Shown here piece by piece: positions 26,416 through 34,978 of a DNA stretch of 64,000 bases. The notes beneath the pieces are model-generated. The model saw nothing but the letters and a program-made list of their open reading frames with translations. It did not search any database and was not told where the DNA came from. How positions within the stretch are numbered: the stretch's first letter is position 1; the number at the start of each line of letters is the position of its first letter. Origin of the DNA: Polyangiaceae bacterium (GTDB taxonomy: Bacteria; Myxococcota_A; Polyangia; Polyangiales; Polyangiaceae). The stretch covers positions 1-64,000 of the forward strand of contig JAICTZ010000036.1 in the NCBI GenBank assembly GCA_025936115.1. Direction: 5' to 3'. Made by a program: the position numbers and the translations under genes.

Positions 26416-26424
26416 TGCTAGAAT
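26416..26424 (+). promoter_or_regulatory. candidate extended -10 promoter
   Basis: TGCTAGAAT reads as an extended -10 element (TG, one base, TAGAAT) 34 nt before the ATG at 26458. GGAGGG lies between them at the ribosome-site position. No good -35 hexamer was found, which is usual for extended -10 promoters. Confidence 0.4.
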
Positions 26425-26457
26425 CGTTCTTTCTTGTGATCAGGAGGGTCCCTGACG

Positions 26458-27204
26458 ATGCGTAGTGTGGGAGTAGGTGTTCTCTTCGGTTTACTCGGGT
26501 TAGCTGCTGCCCGAACGGGCTCGGCACAGTCCGCGGCGCCGGCCGCTCCGGCAGCATCCGCTCCGAGCAGCACTGTCGCGCCGCCGCCGCCCGTGACTGC
26601 GGCGCCGGCAGCCGCAGCGGCACCGCCAGCGCCGGCCCCCGCCGCGCAGCCGGCGCCCGTTCCGCAAGGTTACATGTTGGTCCCGATTCCAAGCGGGACC
26701 GAGGCGCAGACCCGCTACGACGTGCAGTATCCGCAGACACGGGGCGCGCTGCCACCGGGCATGGAGCTGCCCTACGAAGAGGGCGATCCCATTCCGCCGG
26801 GTTACCGGCTCGTGACGCGCAAGCGGAGGGGTCTCATCATCGCGGGCTCGATCGTGACGGGCGTGCCCTGGGCCTTCGGCGTGATGGCGGCGGTCGGCAA
26901 CGACTTTCAGGACAACACGGGACTCTTGCTCATTCCCGTGATTGGACCGTGGGCGATGCTCGCGACCAATACGGCGCGCGACGGAAGCTGCGGGCCGACG
27001 GACGCCATCTGCGAGGGAAGCAAAGCGGGTTTGCGGAGCGTGCTCGTGTTCGACGGTATCGTGCAGCTCGCGGGGGCGAGCATGTTCGTGGCCGGTATGT
27101 TTTTCCCGCGCACGCGGCTCGTCCGCCGCGACGTCGTGGTGAGCGTCGTCCCCACGACACTCGGCCGCGGCGGCTACGGTATCGGCGCGGTCGGCACGTT
27201 CTAG
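26458..27204 (+). CDS. secreted/membrane protein with Pro-Ala linker, unknown function
   Basis: 248 residues. A signal peptide (VLFGLLGLAAARTGSAQ) is followed by a Pro/Ala-rich linker (residues about 23-70). A motif region PQGYMLVPIPSG, LPPGMELPYEEGDPIPPGYRLV leads into two hydrophobic helices (about 123-140 and 198-218) with a Cys pair between them. The layout is common among uncharacterised myxobacterial envelope proteins. AGGAGGG about 12 nt before the ATG supports the start. It converges with the hybrid kinase gene (1 nt between stops). The function is not recognised. Confidence 0.8.
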   Translation: MRSVGVGVLFGLLGLAAARTGSAQSAAPAAPAASAPSSTVAPPPPVTAAPAAAAAPPAPAPAAQPAPVPQGYMLVPIPSGTEAQTRYDVQYPQTRGALPPGMELPYEEGDPIPPGYRLVTRKRRGLIIAGSIVTGVPWAFGVMAAVGNDFQDNTGLLLIPVIGPWAMLATNTARDGSCGPTDAICEGSKAGLRSVLVFDGIVQLAGASMFVAGMFFPRTRLVRRDVVVSVVPTTLGRGGYGIGAVGTF

Positions 27205-27205
27205 C

Positions 27206-29842
27206 TCAATTCACCACCGAGAGGTTCGCCTCGAGTCTGGTCTTGGCACGCTCGAATTCGTGCTCGAGCTCACCCAGGAGCTCGGCGCGATTCGGCGGAT
27301 TACCCTCGAGCTGCACGCACACGCTCGCCATGCGCGGCACGCCGATGGCGAGGCAGCCGCCCTTCAGTCGGTGCGCGGCTTGGCGTACGAGCTCGGGATC
27401 GCCCGTCGTGATGGCGGCCTCGATCGCCTCGATGTCGCGTGGCGCGTTCTTCAAGAACAGGCGCGTCACGCGCTCGCTGCGCTTGACGTTGGGATCGAGC
27501 GCGGAGCCTGGGCCGGCGTTGGGACGGACCGCGTTGGGCGCGGGAGCTACGGCCTTCGGAGCAGGCTCCGCGCCGTCTTCCGGCCACCAGCGCTCGAGCG
27601 CGTCGGCGAGCGCCTGCTGGCTCACGGGCTTGGAGATGTAATCGTCCATCCCCGCGGCGATCACCTTGGCCCGCTCCTCGGCGAAGGCATGGGCCGTGCA
27701 GGCGATGATCGGCACTCGCTGCCCCTCGGCCTCGCGCCGGCGAATTTCAGCGGTCGTCTGGTAACCGTCGAGCACCGGCATCTGGCAGTCCATCAAGATC
27801 AGCGGGTAGGCACGCTCCTCGAGCAGCTCGAGGGCGAGCTGGCCGTTGTCGGCGAGGTCGGCCTCGTACCCGAGCTCGCGCAGGATTTCCGTCATCACCT
27901 CTTGGTTGATGGGGTTGTCCTCGACGACGAGCACGCGCCGGTCGTCCACCGGTCGCTGCACGCTCGACACGTTGAGCTTGCGCTTGCTGCTCTGGTACTT
28001 CGGCGCGTCGCTCGAAAGCAGGCGCCCGATGCACTGCGCCAGGTCGTCGGCGCGTACGGGCTTTTGCATGAAGCCGTCGACGAAGAGCGCCGCCTCCTCC
28101 GGCAGCGAGTCCTCGTTGTGCGAGGTGAGCAGCACGATCACCGGCTTTTTGCTGCCCTCGAGCTCGAGCACGCGACGCGCGAGCGTGAGCCCGTCGATCT
28201 CCGGCATGTTCATGTCGGTGACCATCAAGCCGAAGGGACGTGCCTCTTCGTCTGCGCGCGCGATGAGCTCGAGCGCGCTCTTCGCGTCCGCGGCGCTCGC
28301 GTGCTCGATGTTCCACGTCGTCAAGAGCTCCTCGAGCACGAAGCGGTTCGTCTCGTTGTCGTCGACGATCAACGTGCGCACCTGCGCGTGCGGTATCAGA
28401 TCCTCCGCGGCGTCCCCCGCCGCTTCGACGAGCGGGATCCAAAACCAGAAGGTGCTGCCCTTGCCGGGCACGCTATCGACGCCGATCTCGCCGCCGAGCA
28501 GGTGCACGAGCTGTTTCGAAATCGCCAAGCCGAGGCCGGTGCCGCCGTATTTGCGCGTGAGCGAGCCGTCCACCTGCGAAAAGGCGCCGAAGAGGCGGGC
28601 CTTGGCTTCCTCGGAAATACCGATGCCCGTGTCGGAGACTTCGACGCGCAGGGCCGGCTTGCCGTTCTGCGTGGCGCGCAGGGCGCGCAGCGCGACTTGT
28701 CCGCGCTCGGTGAATTTGACGGCGTTGCCCGCGAGGTTCGAGAGCACCTGTTTGACCCGGTCGCGATCGACCAGCATGTACGCCGGTAGCGTACGATCGG
28801 TGTGGCACACGAGCTCGACGCGTTTCAAATGCGCGCGCGCCGCGAACAGCTCACCGACTTCCTCGAGCAGGTCGCGCGTCTTGGTGGGCACCGGGTGCAG
28901 CTGGACCTTGCCGGCTTCGATCTTCGAAAAGTCGAGGATGTCGTTCAGCACGGTCATGAGCCCGTTGGCCGAAGCGTGCAGGGTCTTCGCGTAGCGTTTC
29001 TGCTTTTCGTTGAGCTGGGTGCCGTGCAAAAGCTCGATCATGCCGAGCACGCCGTTCATCGGCGTGCGGATCTCGTGGCTCATATTGGCGAGGAACTCGC
29101 TCTTGATGCGCGCAGCCTCGAGCGCCGCCGCCGTCGTCTTCTCGAGCCGCTCGAAGGCCCGAGCGGTGACGCCGAGGATCGGCGTAATGTAGAGCTTCAC
29201 GAACGCGAGCGCCGCGAACAGCCCGAACAGCGCGGCAATCCCGGCGCCGAACAAGATATTGCGCTCGAGACGACTGCCGGCGTCGAGCCGCGCGGTGGAA
29301 ATGGCCACGCCGACCCGTCCGACCGCGGCGCCCTCGATCACGACTTCGTCCCACGCGCCGTACCAGCCGGCCTGTTCGTGCACGCGCTGGGGCGGGCCGG
29401 CGAACAGACTCGCCGCGCCGTCGGGCAAGGTGCCGTACGTGTGGAGCACACGACCGCTCGCGTCCGCCGCGACCAGGGCGAGCACGTCGTGATCCTTGGC
29501 GTACGCTTGGAATTGTTTGTCGATTTGCGCCGTGTCCGCGAGCACGATGCCCACGTCGGCCGAGCGGGCGAGCTCGGCCGCGCCGTGCGCCGCTTTCCAT
29601 TCGAGATCGGCGCGGATCGACGGCGTCAGCCGTGCGAAAATGTGGGACACGAGCGCGAACACGAGCGCGGTGAGCGCCACGAGCACGGTGGCCGTGAAGA
29701 GCGTGAAGGCGATCCGAATTCGCGAGCCCGAAAGGATCTGCCCGTGACTTTCCATACTCTCGACCTGCCTCTGCGTGGTGGTGCGAGGAGCGCGCACCAC
29801 CTCGGTGCTTGGATGAGGGGAGGTGACAGGGGGCTTTTCCAC
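27206..29842 (-). CDS. BarA-like hybrid sensor histidine kinase (HK-REC-REC-Hpt)
   Basis: 878 residues. Domains in order: TM1 (about 43-68), periplasmic sensor (70-195), TM2 (196-218), HisKA with NMSHEIRTPMNG (His256), HATPase (N373, DTGIGI about 404-409, GTGLGL about 434-439). Then come a first REC (VTDMNMPEIDG, Asp543), a second REC (LMDCQMPVLDG, Asp685, with SKPV Lys738) and a C-terminal Hpt (AAHRLKGGC, His824). This allows an internal His-Asp-His relay. Both REC phospho-acceptors are intact. ATG 29842 or ATG 29755 could be the start. A single-domain REC gene lies divergently 108 nt away and is the obvious candidate output. Confidence 0.93.
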   Translation of the reverse strand: MEKPPVTSPHPSTEVVRAPRTTTQRQVESMESHGQILSGSRIRIAFTLFTATVLVALTALVFALVSHIFARLTPSIRADLEWKAAHGAAELARSADVGIVLADTAQIDKQFQAYAKDHDVLALVAADASGRVLHTYGTLPDGAASLFAGPPQRVHEQAGWYGAWDEVVIEGAAVGRVGVAISTARLDAGSRLERNILFGAGIAALFGLFAALAFVKLYITPILGVTARAFERLEKTTAAALEAARIKSEFLANMSHEIRTPMNGVLGMIELLHGTQLNEKQKRYAKTLHASANGLMTVLNDILDFSKIEAGKVQLHPVPTKTRDLLEEVGELFAARAHLKRVELVCHTDRTLPAYMLVDRDRVKQVLSNLAGNAVKFTERGQVALRALRATQNGKPALRVEVSDTGIGISEEAKARLFGAFSQVDGSLTRKYGGTGLGLAISKQLVHLLGGEIGVDSVPGKGSTFWFWIPLVEAAGDAAEDLIPHAQVRTLIVDDNETNRFVLEELLTTWNIEHASAADAKSALELIARADEEARPFGLMVTDMNMPEIDGLTLARRVLELEGSKKPVIVLLTSHNEDSLPEEAALFVDGFMQKPVRADDLAQCIGRLLSSDAPKYQSSKRKLNVSSVQRPVDDRRVLVVEDNPINQEVMTEILRELGYEADLADNGQLALELLEERAYPLILMDCQMPVLDGYQTTAEIRRREAEGQRVPIIACTAHAFAEERAKVIAAGMDDYISKPVSQQALADALERWWPEDGAEPAPKAVAPAPNAVRPNAGPGSALDPNVKRSERVTRLFLKNAPRDIEAIEAAITTGDPELVRQAAHRLKGGCLAIGVPRMASVCVQLEGNPPNRAELLGELEHEFERAKTRLEANLSVVN

Positions 29843-29950
29843 GATTCCGAGCTACGGCCGGCTCAGTCTATGAGATAACCAGAAAGCGAGGATTTGGTCG
29901 AACATTAATTCCGAACGAGAGTGGTCGTTCGGAGGGTGGATCGTACTTTG

Positions 29951-30355
29951 ATGGCAGGACCTGCGCGAATCCCTACGACACCTGTGGTGGTCGTCGTCGA
30001 TGACAGCGAGATCGCTCGCGAGGCAGTGAAGGACACGCTCGAGAGCTCCGGCTACGAGGTGGTGACGCTCGAGAGCGCCTTCGGCTTCATTCGCACCCTT
30101 CGCGAAAAGTCGCCGGCGCTCATCTTGCTCGATGTGGGGCTCGCCTCCATGAATGGCACGAAGCTCGTCCAGCTCGCGCGCCAGCACGTCGGTCCCGGTA
30201 CGCGCATCGTGCTCTACTCGGGCCGTTCGCCCGAGGAGCTCGCGAGTGACGCGCGTGGCTCGGGAGCCGATGGCTTCATCAGCAAGAGCACGACGGGTCG
30301 CGCTTTCGTGCTCGCCGTCCAGGGCTACCTCGGCGGCTTCCATCCGTCGGGCTGA
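29951..30355 (+). CDS. single-domain response regulator
   Basis: 134 residues, a REC domain only. The acidic pair is VVVVVDDSEIARE (Asp17, Asp18). The phospho-acceptor is Asp61 in ALILLDVGLAS and the conserved Lys is in GADGFISKST. No output domain. The frame is open upstream to GTG 29921; ATG 29951 matches the domain start. It is divergent from the hybrid kinase and may receive phosphate from its Hpt domain (inference). Confidence 0.9.
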   Translation: MAGPARIPTTPVVVVVDDSEIAREAVKDTLESSGYEVVTLESAFGFIRTLREKSPALILLDVGLASMNGTKLVQLARQHVGPGTRIVLYSGRSPEELASDARGSGADGFISKSTTGRAFVLAVQGYLGGFHPSG

Positions 30356-30380
30356 GCCTCGCGGGCGCGCGCCCGTCCGT

Positions 30381-30797
30381 TCAGCGCGCGGGAAGCGCGG
30401 TCACGAAGCTCACGAGCACCGGCGTCAGCGGATCGTCCGCCATGCCCATACGGACGATCATCTCGTTGTGTTCGAGGCCGGGAGAGCGGCGCGGAGCGTG
30501 GGCTCGGCGCGCGCCGTGCGCGTAGCCCGGGACGCTTCGCAGTCACCGTGCCCGTTCGGCCGGCGGTGCAGGAGCCTCTGGATCCCCGCCGTCGAGCTCG
30601 CCGCCGAGCGCCGTGCGTCCATCCGCGACCTGTCCCTGCCAGCTCGCCAGCTGAAGGCGCACGGCGTCTTGCGGGCGGAAACCGAGCGCGCGTGCCGGTG
30701 GAGCGAGCGCGAGCGCGCAGACGAACGGCATGCTTGCCACGCGATTCCGAGTTCGACTCCCGCGCTCGGTGTGTATGGGCCGTAGCTCTTCGGTCAT
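30381..30797 (-). pseudogene. possible broken gene, unrecognised product
   Basis: The first part is open from ATG 30797 to a TGA at 30543-30545. It reads MTEELRPIHTER...FVCALALAPPARALGFRPQDAVRLQL. Beyond that stop, in the same frame, coding-like sequence continues as GLEHNEMIVRMGMADDPLTPVL and on to VSFVTALPAR and a stop at 30381. Third codon positions are GC-rich in both halves, as in genuine genes here. It could be one gene of about 138 codons broken by an in-frame stop, or chance. No family was recognised. The rest of 30356-30984 holds no other credible gene. Confidence 0.3.
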
Positions 30798-30984
30798 GGG
30801 TTCAGCCTACTGGCGTCCGGCACGGGCGCGGTGGTGAAGCCCGCTGTGCGAGCGCATGGAGCGCCGATTTCCGGCACACCGGCGGCGGGGTTGCGACTGT
30901 CGTAAGACCAGCCGTCGGCAAAATGCGACGAACCGCGCACCAGGGGTGACGAACCGGACGCGTTCCTTGCCGACCCGCGCCGCG

Positions 30985-31875
30985 ATGAACATCATTTGGG
31001 GCATGGGCAGCGCCGTCAAAAGGCCTTCCGCAGAGCTCGAGCAGCTCGTCGCGCTGCTCGCGGCCGGCGACGTGTTCGTGCTCACGGGCGCGGGCGCGAG
31101 CACCGACTCCGGCAGTCCGGATTACCGCGACGAGCGCGGCGCGTGGAAACATCGCGCGCCCATGCTGTTCCGCGAGTTCACGGCAACCCTTGCCGCGCGC
31201 CGTCGCTATTGGGCTAGAAGTCTCGTCGGCTACACGCGTCTCACGCGCGCCCGTCCGAACGCCGCGCACCACGCCCTCGTCGAGCTCGAACGGCGCGGCG
31301 GCCTATCGCTCACCGTCACCCAAAACGTCGACGGTCTGCACGAGGCGGCGGGCAGCCGGGAGGTGCTCGACTTACACGGCCGCATCGATCGCGTGGTGTG
31401 CCTCGGTTGTCGCCGCGCCATGCCGCGCGCCGAACTCCAAACCGCTCTGCTACGCGAGAATCCCGACTGGGCGGAGCGACACGCGGACGTAACCCCGGAC
31501 GGTGACGCCGAGCTCGGTGCCGTCGATTATTCGGCCTTCCACATCGTCGATTGTGCGCATTGCGGCGGCATGCTCAAGCCGGACGTCGTGTTCTTCGGCG
31601 AAGGTGTGCCGCGGTCGCACGTCGAGCGCGCCTTCGGCGCTCTCGAACGTTCGCGCGCGCTGCTCGTCGTCGGCTCGTCGCTGATGGTGTTCTCCGGCTT
31701 TCGCTTTGCGCGGCGCGCCGCAGCGCTCGGCTTGCCGATCGCGATCGTGAATCGCGGCGTCACGCGCGCGGACGAGCTTTCGGGCCTGCGCCTACGGGGC
31801 AACGCGGGGGAGATCTTGACGAGCGCGATCGCGGGGCTTGCCGGAGCGGGAACCGCCGCTCAGCGCGTCTTCTGA
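30985..31875 (+). CDS. SIR2-family NAD-dependent protein deacetylase
   Basis: 296 residues from ATG 30985. NAD-binding GAGASTDSGSPDYRDERGAW (about 35-54), TQNVDGLHEAAGS (about 112-124) and the catalytic His131 in LDLHGRI are present. A four-Cys zinc site is visible as CLGC and CAHC, followed by LKPDVVFFGE and VVGSSLMVFSGF. These mark a class II sirtuin of the kind that removes acyl groups from lysines in the cytoplasm. The frame is open to 30856, but the extra part is Arg-rich and not family-like. It overlaps the convergent gene's 3' end by 16 nt. Confidence 0.9.
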   Translation: MNIIWGMGSAVKRPSAELEQLVALLAAGDVFVLTGAGASTDSGSPDYRDERGAWKHRAPMLFREFTATLAARRRYWARSLVGYTRLTRARPNAAHHALVELERRGGLSLTVTQNVDGLHEAAGSREVLDLHGRIDRVVCLGCRRAMPRAELQTALLRENPDWAERHADVTPDGDAELGAVDYSAFHIVDCAHCGGMLKPDVVFFGEGVPRSHVERAFGALERSRALLVVGSSLMVFSGFRFARRAAALGLPIAIVNRGVTRADELSGLRLRGNAGEILTSAIAGLAGAGTAAQRVF

Positions 31876-32576
31876 GCGCTCGCGTGCGCTGGACGCGACG
31901 CGCGAATCGCGCTGAGTAGTGCGCTCTTGCTGACCGGTACCGTCGAGGCCGACGAGACGTGGCGCGCGCGACGAGCTTCCGCCGGCACGACTTTGGGGCC
32001 GCTCGGCAGCACCTGAGTGACCGGGATTGCGGCCCGTAGCGCGACGCTGACGCTGTCGCCGACTGGCGCTGCTTCAGCCGGCTGGCTCGTGGGCGAGTCC
32101 AGCAGCGCCTTGTCGTCCGCGCTGGACATGAACAGCTCCGGTGGGTCTTCGATCGTGGTCTCGACGGCGATCTGTTGCGGCAGCGTGACGGCGCCCCCGG
32201 CGGTGATCGCTGCAGTCGCAGTTCCGTCGCGCGCTGAGACGTCCGAGGGACTCGCTTCGTTCCGTGACGCAGCGTGGAGCAGACTTGGCGGCGCTGTTTG
32301 CGCGAGCGCTCTCTCGTTCAGCTCGGTAAGCGTCGCGCGTCGCGTGAGGCCCACGAGCGTCAAGGCGCCGAGGACACCGAGCGTCACGGCTACGGGCCGG
32401 ATGAAGCGAGCGCGCCGTGCCTCGCGCTCGGAGCTCGGCGCTGCTTCGGCCACGAAAAATTCCTGGTCGAGCGTGACGGGACGCTCGCTCGTCAAGGCGT
32501 CATCCGGCGGCGGTACCGAATGGAAAAACTCCTCTTCGGAGTCGGAAAACGCGTCGGTGACCGGTTCGGGCGCCAT
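31860..32576 (-). CDS. single-pass membrane protein with acidic N-terminus, unknown
   Basis: 238 residues. The N-terminus is acidic and contains SDSEEEFFHS. One transmembrane helix follows a basic patch (REARRARFIRPVAVTLGVLGALTLVGL, about residues 53-78). A low-complexity Ala/Ser/Pro-rich region then runs to a basic tail. A similar SEEEFF start followed by a single helix recurs in uncharacterised myxobacterial proteins; the role is not known. Orientation predicts a cytoplasmic N-terminus. The tail overlaps the sirtuin 3' end by 16 nt. Confidence 0.7.
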   Translation of the reverse strand: MAPEPVTDAFSDSEEEFFHSVPPPDDALTSERPVTLDQEFFVAEAAPSSEREARRARFIRPVAVTLGVLGALTLVGLTRRATLTELNERALAQTAPPSLLHAASRNEASPSDVSARDGTATAAITAGGAVTLPQQIAVETTIEDPPELFMSSADDKALLDSPTSQPAEAAPVGDSVSVALRAAIPVTQVLPSGPKVVPAEARRARHVSSASTVPVSKSALLSAIRASRPAHASAQKTR

Positions 32577-32678
32577 GATCTCGAGCCAAGTACGTATGTA
32601 AGTACCACCAGCGAAGAAAACAAGGCTGCCGGGCCCGCGCGAGCTCTGCGGGCGCGCTGCTTCGAGTTGTCTGCTTTT

Positions 32679-32718
32679 CCTGTCGAGATTCTGACGACTC
32701 CTGTCGAGATTCTGACGA
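32679..32718. repeat. 19-bp direct repeat, 21-bp period (operator-like)
   Basis: CCTGTCGAGATTCTGACGA occurs at 32679-32697 and again at 32700-32718, a 21-bp period (two helical turns). Each copy contains an imperfect dyad (GTC...GAC). It sits in the divergent region between the SEEEFF protein and the jelly-roll lipoprotein, 50 nt before the latter's start. Confidence 0.7.
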
Positions 32719-32768
32719 TGCGCGTCGCAGGCGCTCGAGAAAACTGATGCTAGGTTGGACGCGCTTCG

Positions 32769-33959
32769 ATGTTGCGAACGTTTCCGTATGGGGCGCGTTT
32801 TTCCGTTTCACCCGCCGTGAGCCTCCTCGCAGTGCTCGTCGTGGCGTGTTCCAGTCAAAGCGCTCCGCCTGCAGGCGGGAGCGCAGGCGACACCAGCCAC
32901 GGCGCGAGCGGTGGCGCCATGAATGGTGCGGGTGGTCAGCTCGCGCAGGGTGGTGCTCCCGGCACGGCGGGCTCGTTTGCAGGTCGAACGAGCACAGGCG
33001 GTATGAGTGCCGCTGGTAGTGGCAACGGCGCCAGCGCTGGTAGCGGCGGCCAAAGTGCAGCTGGCGCGGGCGCCGCGCAAGCTGGTGCGTCGAGCGGCGC
33101 GGGTGGACGCGTCACGATGGCCGGCGGGGGCGGAATGACGATGACCGGGGGCGTATCAGGCTCGTCCATGATCGCGTCGGGCGGCGCTTTCGCGGGTGGT
33201 ATGGGCGGTAGCGCCGGCGCTGGAATCGGCGGTGGTTCTGCCGCTGGCGCGACGAGCAGCGACTGCGGCGCGCTGCCGCTGTGCGATTCATTCGAATCGA
33301 CGGCCGTCGGCTCGCCACCGAGCAGCACGCTCTGGACGCTCGTGCCCTCGAGCGCCTCCGGCATGGCGACGGTCGACTCGATGGGTGCGCACGGCTCCGC
33401 GCATTCGCTAAAGGTCGTGAGTCCCGATCGCCTGTACCTCCGAAACACCTCCGTCATCGGCACGCTCGGCAACGTCGTGCACGTGCGCTTCTACGTCCGC
33501 TTCGCCGCGGCGCTCGCGGCGGGACACGGCGCGCTCATCGTGACGCACCCGACGATGGTCGACCAATACAGCCAATCGAACGAGCTGCGCTTCGGCAGCC
33601 AAGACTCCGTCTTTCACTGGAACACGGACTCGGATGCGGCCAACATTCCCGACGTGAGCCCGAACGGCGACATGACGAGCTTCAAGCCCGTCGCCGACAC
33701 CTGGTATTGCGTCGAGCTCACCATCAACACGAACGGCAACTTGAACACCGCCGTCGACGGCACGGACGTGGCTGGCCTCACGGCGGACGGCATGCCCACG
33801 CCGAACATCGATCAGGCGTGGGTCGGCAGCACCGATTCGCTCGCGCGCTATAAGACGCTCGCCGACTTCAACTTCGGCTGGCAGAGCTACGGCGGCGGCG
33901 CCCTCACGCTCTGGTACGACGACGTGGCGCTCTCGGGTTCAGCCATCGGCTGCCAGTGA
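32769..33959 (+). CDS. Gly/Ser/Ala-linker lipoprotein with jelly-roll (LamG/Cip1-like) domain
   Basis: 396 residues. The signal ends in VLVVAC (lipobox). An extended Gly/Ser/Ala linker (about residues 30-160) is followed by a beta-rich domain beginning CGALPLCDSFESTAVGSPPSSTLW. The segments VVHVRFYVRFAAAL, WYCVELTINTNGNLN and LTLWYDDVALSG resemble concanavalin/Cip1-like jelly rolls that often bind polysaccharide. Expected on the outer surface. Ligand and catalysis are unknown. Several other genes here share the same lipobox-plus-linker architecture. Confidence 0.8.
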   Translation: MLRTFPYGARFSVSPAVSLLAVLVVACSSQSAPPAGGSAGDTSHGASGGAMNGAGGQLAQGGAPGTAGSFAGRTSTGGMSAAGSGNGASAGSGGQSAAGAGAAQAGASSGAGGRVTMAGGGGMTMTGGVSGSSMIASGGAFAGGMGGSAGAGIGGGSAAGATSSDCGALPLCDSFESTAVGSPPSSTLWTLVPSSASGMATVDSMGAHGSAHSLKVVSPDRLYLRNTSVIGTLGNVVHVRFYVRFAAALAAGHGALIVTHPTMVDQYSQSNELRFGSQDSVFHWNTDSDAANIPDVSPNGDMTSFKPVADTWYCVELTINTNGNLNTAVDGTDVAGLTADGMPTPNIDQAWVGSTDSLARYKTLADFNFGWQSYGGGALTLWYDDVALSGSAIGCQ

Positions 33960-34421
33960 CGCACGCTCGGGGGGGGCGGTCGCTCCCATTCGAGATCGTG
34001 AGCTCGCAGTGGCTGACTTGCTGGGCGATAGCCGCCAGCGCGGCGCCGACCTCGTGCTGGAAGTCGCTGCCCTCCAGGTACGCGGCTTTGGTGCCGCCGG
34101 CCGCCGCGATGCGATCGAGATTGTTCAATGCGCTCGCGTCGGCGCCCACCGGAGCCGGTCTTGCCGCTCGTGCCTCCATTCATGCTGCCGAGCCCTGCCG
34201 AGTCTGGCGCACCGCTCCCGCTCGAATCGCGTCCCGCGTCGTTCGAACGCCCGCCGCCATTCGCCGGGGCGCTCGCCTCGTGCTCCGTGCTTTCGCCGCA
34301 GCCGCCCGTGAGATTCAGCGCCCGCGACGGCGAGCGCGGCCGCCGCGCCTGCTCGCAGCCGTCCAGGCCGGGGCCGTCCCGGTCCAGCGCTCCCACCGTC
34401 CGCCGCTACTATTCGGCCCAC
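33905..34421 (-). pseudogene. VWA-type linker lipoprotein, frameshifted and internally deleted
   Basis: Pieces of one gene in different frames. A hydrophobic signal (GAAAALAVAGA) is followed, after a frameshift, by ALNLTGGCGESTEHEAS and a Gly/Ser linker ending NGGTSGKTGSGG. After a further frame change it joins NNLDRIAAAGGTKAAYLEGSD and FQHEVGAALAAIAQQVSHCEL. The last part matches the tail of the von Willebrand A domain in myxobacterial surface lipoproteins. The roughly 250 residues normally between linker and tail (including a MIDAS DxSxS motif) are missing. It fills the gap between the jelly-roll lipoprotein and the MarR gene. Confidence 0.7.
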
Positions 34422-34496
34422 CTTCGACGAATCACATCGACGGCCGACTTCGTCAAAAGTATTCGCTCGGCGCCCTCGTTCGCGCCGACTTCGGGG

Positions 34497-34934
34497 TCAG
34501 TCGGCGGCGCGCGTGAGCGCAATGAGCAGCCGCTCGAGTGTCGCGAGGCCCCGAGCACCGAGGCGCCGGCGCGCGCGCGCCGTGAGCGCCAGCTTGAGCT
34601 TGCGTGACTCCGCGAGCAGGCGGCTGCCGCGCGGCGAAAGCGTGACGCTCGTAGCTCGGCCGTCGCTCTGGGAGGCGGCGACGGAGACGTAGCCCGCGCG
34701 TTCGAGCTTCTTCACTTCGCGCGCCGCAAATTGCTTCGTCGTGCCGCTCGCGGCCGCGAGCGTCTGAATGCTCGCGGGTCCGTGCGCGAGGCGCGCGAGC
34801 AGGCGCGCTCCGGCAAGTCCAATGTCGTCGAAACCGCGCGCGGCGAGCTCGCCCACGAGCAGGCGGCGTTCCTGCTCGGTCGCGCGCGAGAGCAGGCTGA
34901 GGAGCGGCGGTGAAACAGGGGCTGGGTTTGACAT
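34497..34934 (-). CDS. MarR-family transcriptional regulator
   Basis: 145 residues with a winged helix. The helix-turn-helix is about residues 52-76 (SIQTLAAASGTTKQFAAREVKKLERAG) and the wing follows (VAASQSDGRATSVTLSPRG). The C-terminal helix is for dimerisation. It is divergent from the VOC gene, with 44 nt between the two starts. Two abutting 21-bp palindromes fill that gap, so auto-repression and repression of the VOC gene are expected. Confidence 0.9.
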   Translation of the reverse strand: MSNPAPVSPPLLSLLSRATEQERRLLVGELAARGFDDIGLAGARLLARLAHGPASIQTLAAASGTTKQFAAREVKKLERAGYVSVAASQSDGRATSVTLSPRGSRLLAESRKLKLALTARARRRLGARGLATLERLLIALTRAAD

Positions 34935-34975
34935 TCGACACCCTCGATGTCTAATTAGACACCGACGGTGTCTAA
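34934..34975. promoter_or_regulatory. two abutting 21-bp palindromic operators
   Basis: 34955-34975 is a perfect palindrome with arms TTAGACACC and GGTGTCTAA around a 3-nt centre. 34934-34954 is a second copy with arms TTCGACACC and GATGTCTAA (seven of nine positions symmetric). Together they cover almost the entire gap between the MarR start (34934) and the VOC start (34979). MarR regulators bind such dyads. Confidence 0.88.
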
Positions 34976-34978
34976 ACC

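Noticed and set aside
30740-30800. tRNA-like pieces (GTTCGA-type loop and GGGCCGTAGCTC)
   Set aside because: The T-stem does not pair and no D or anticodon arm can be built, so it is not a tRNA.
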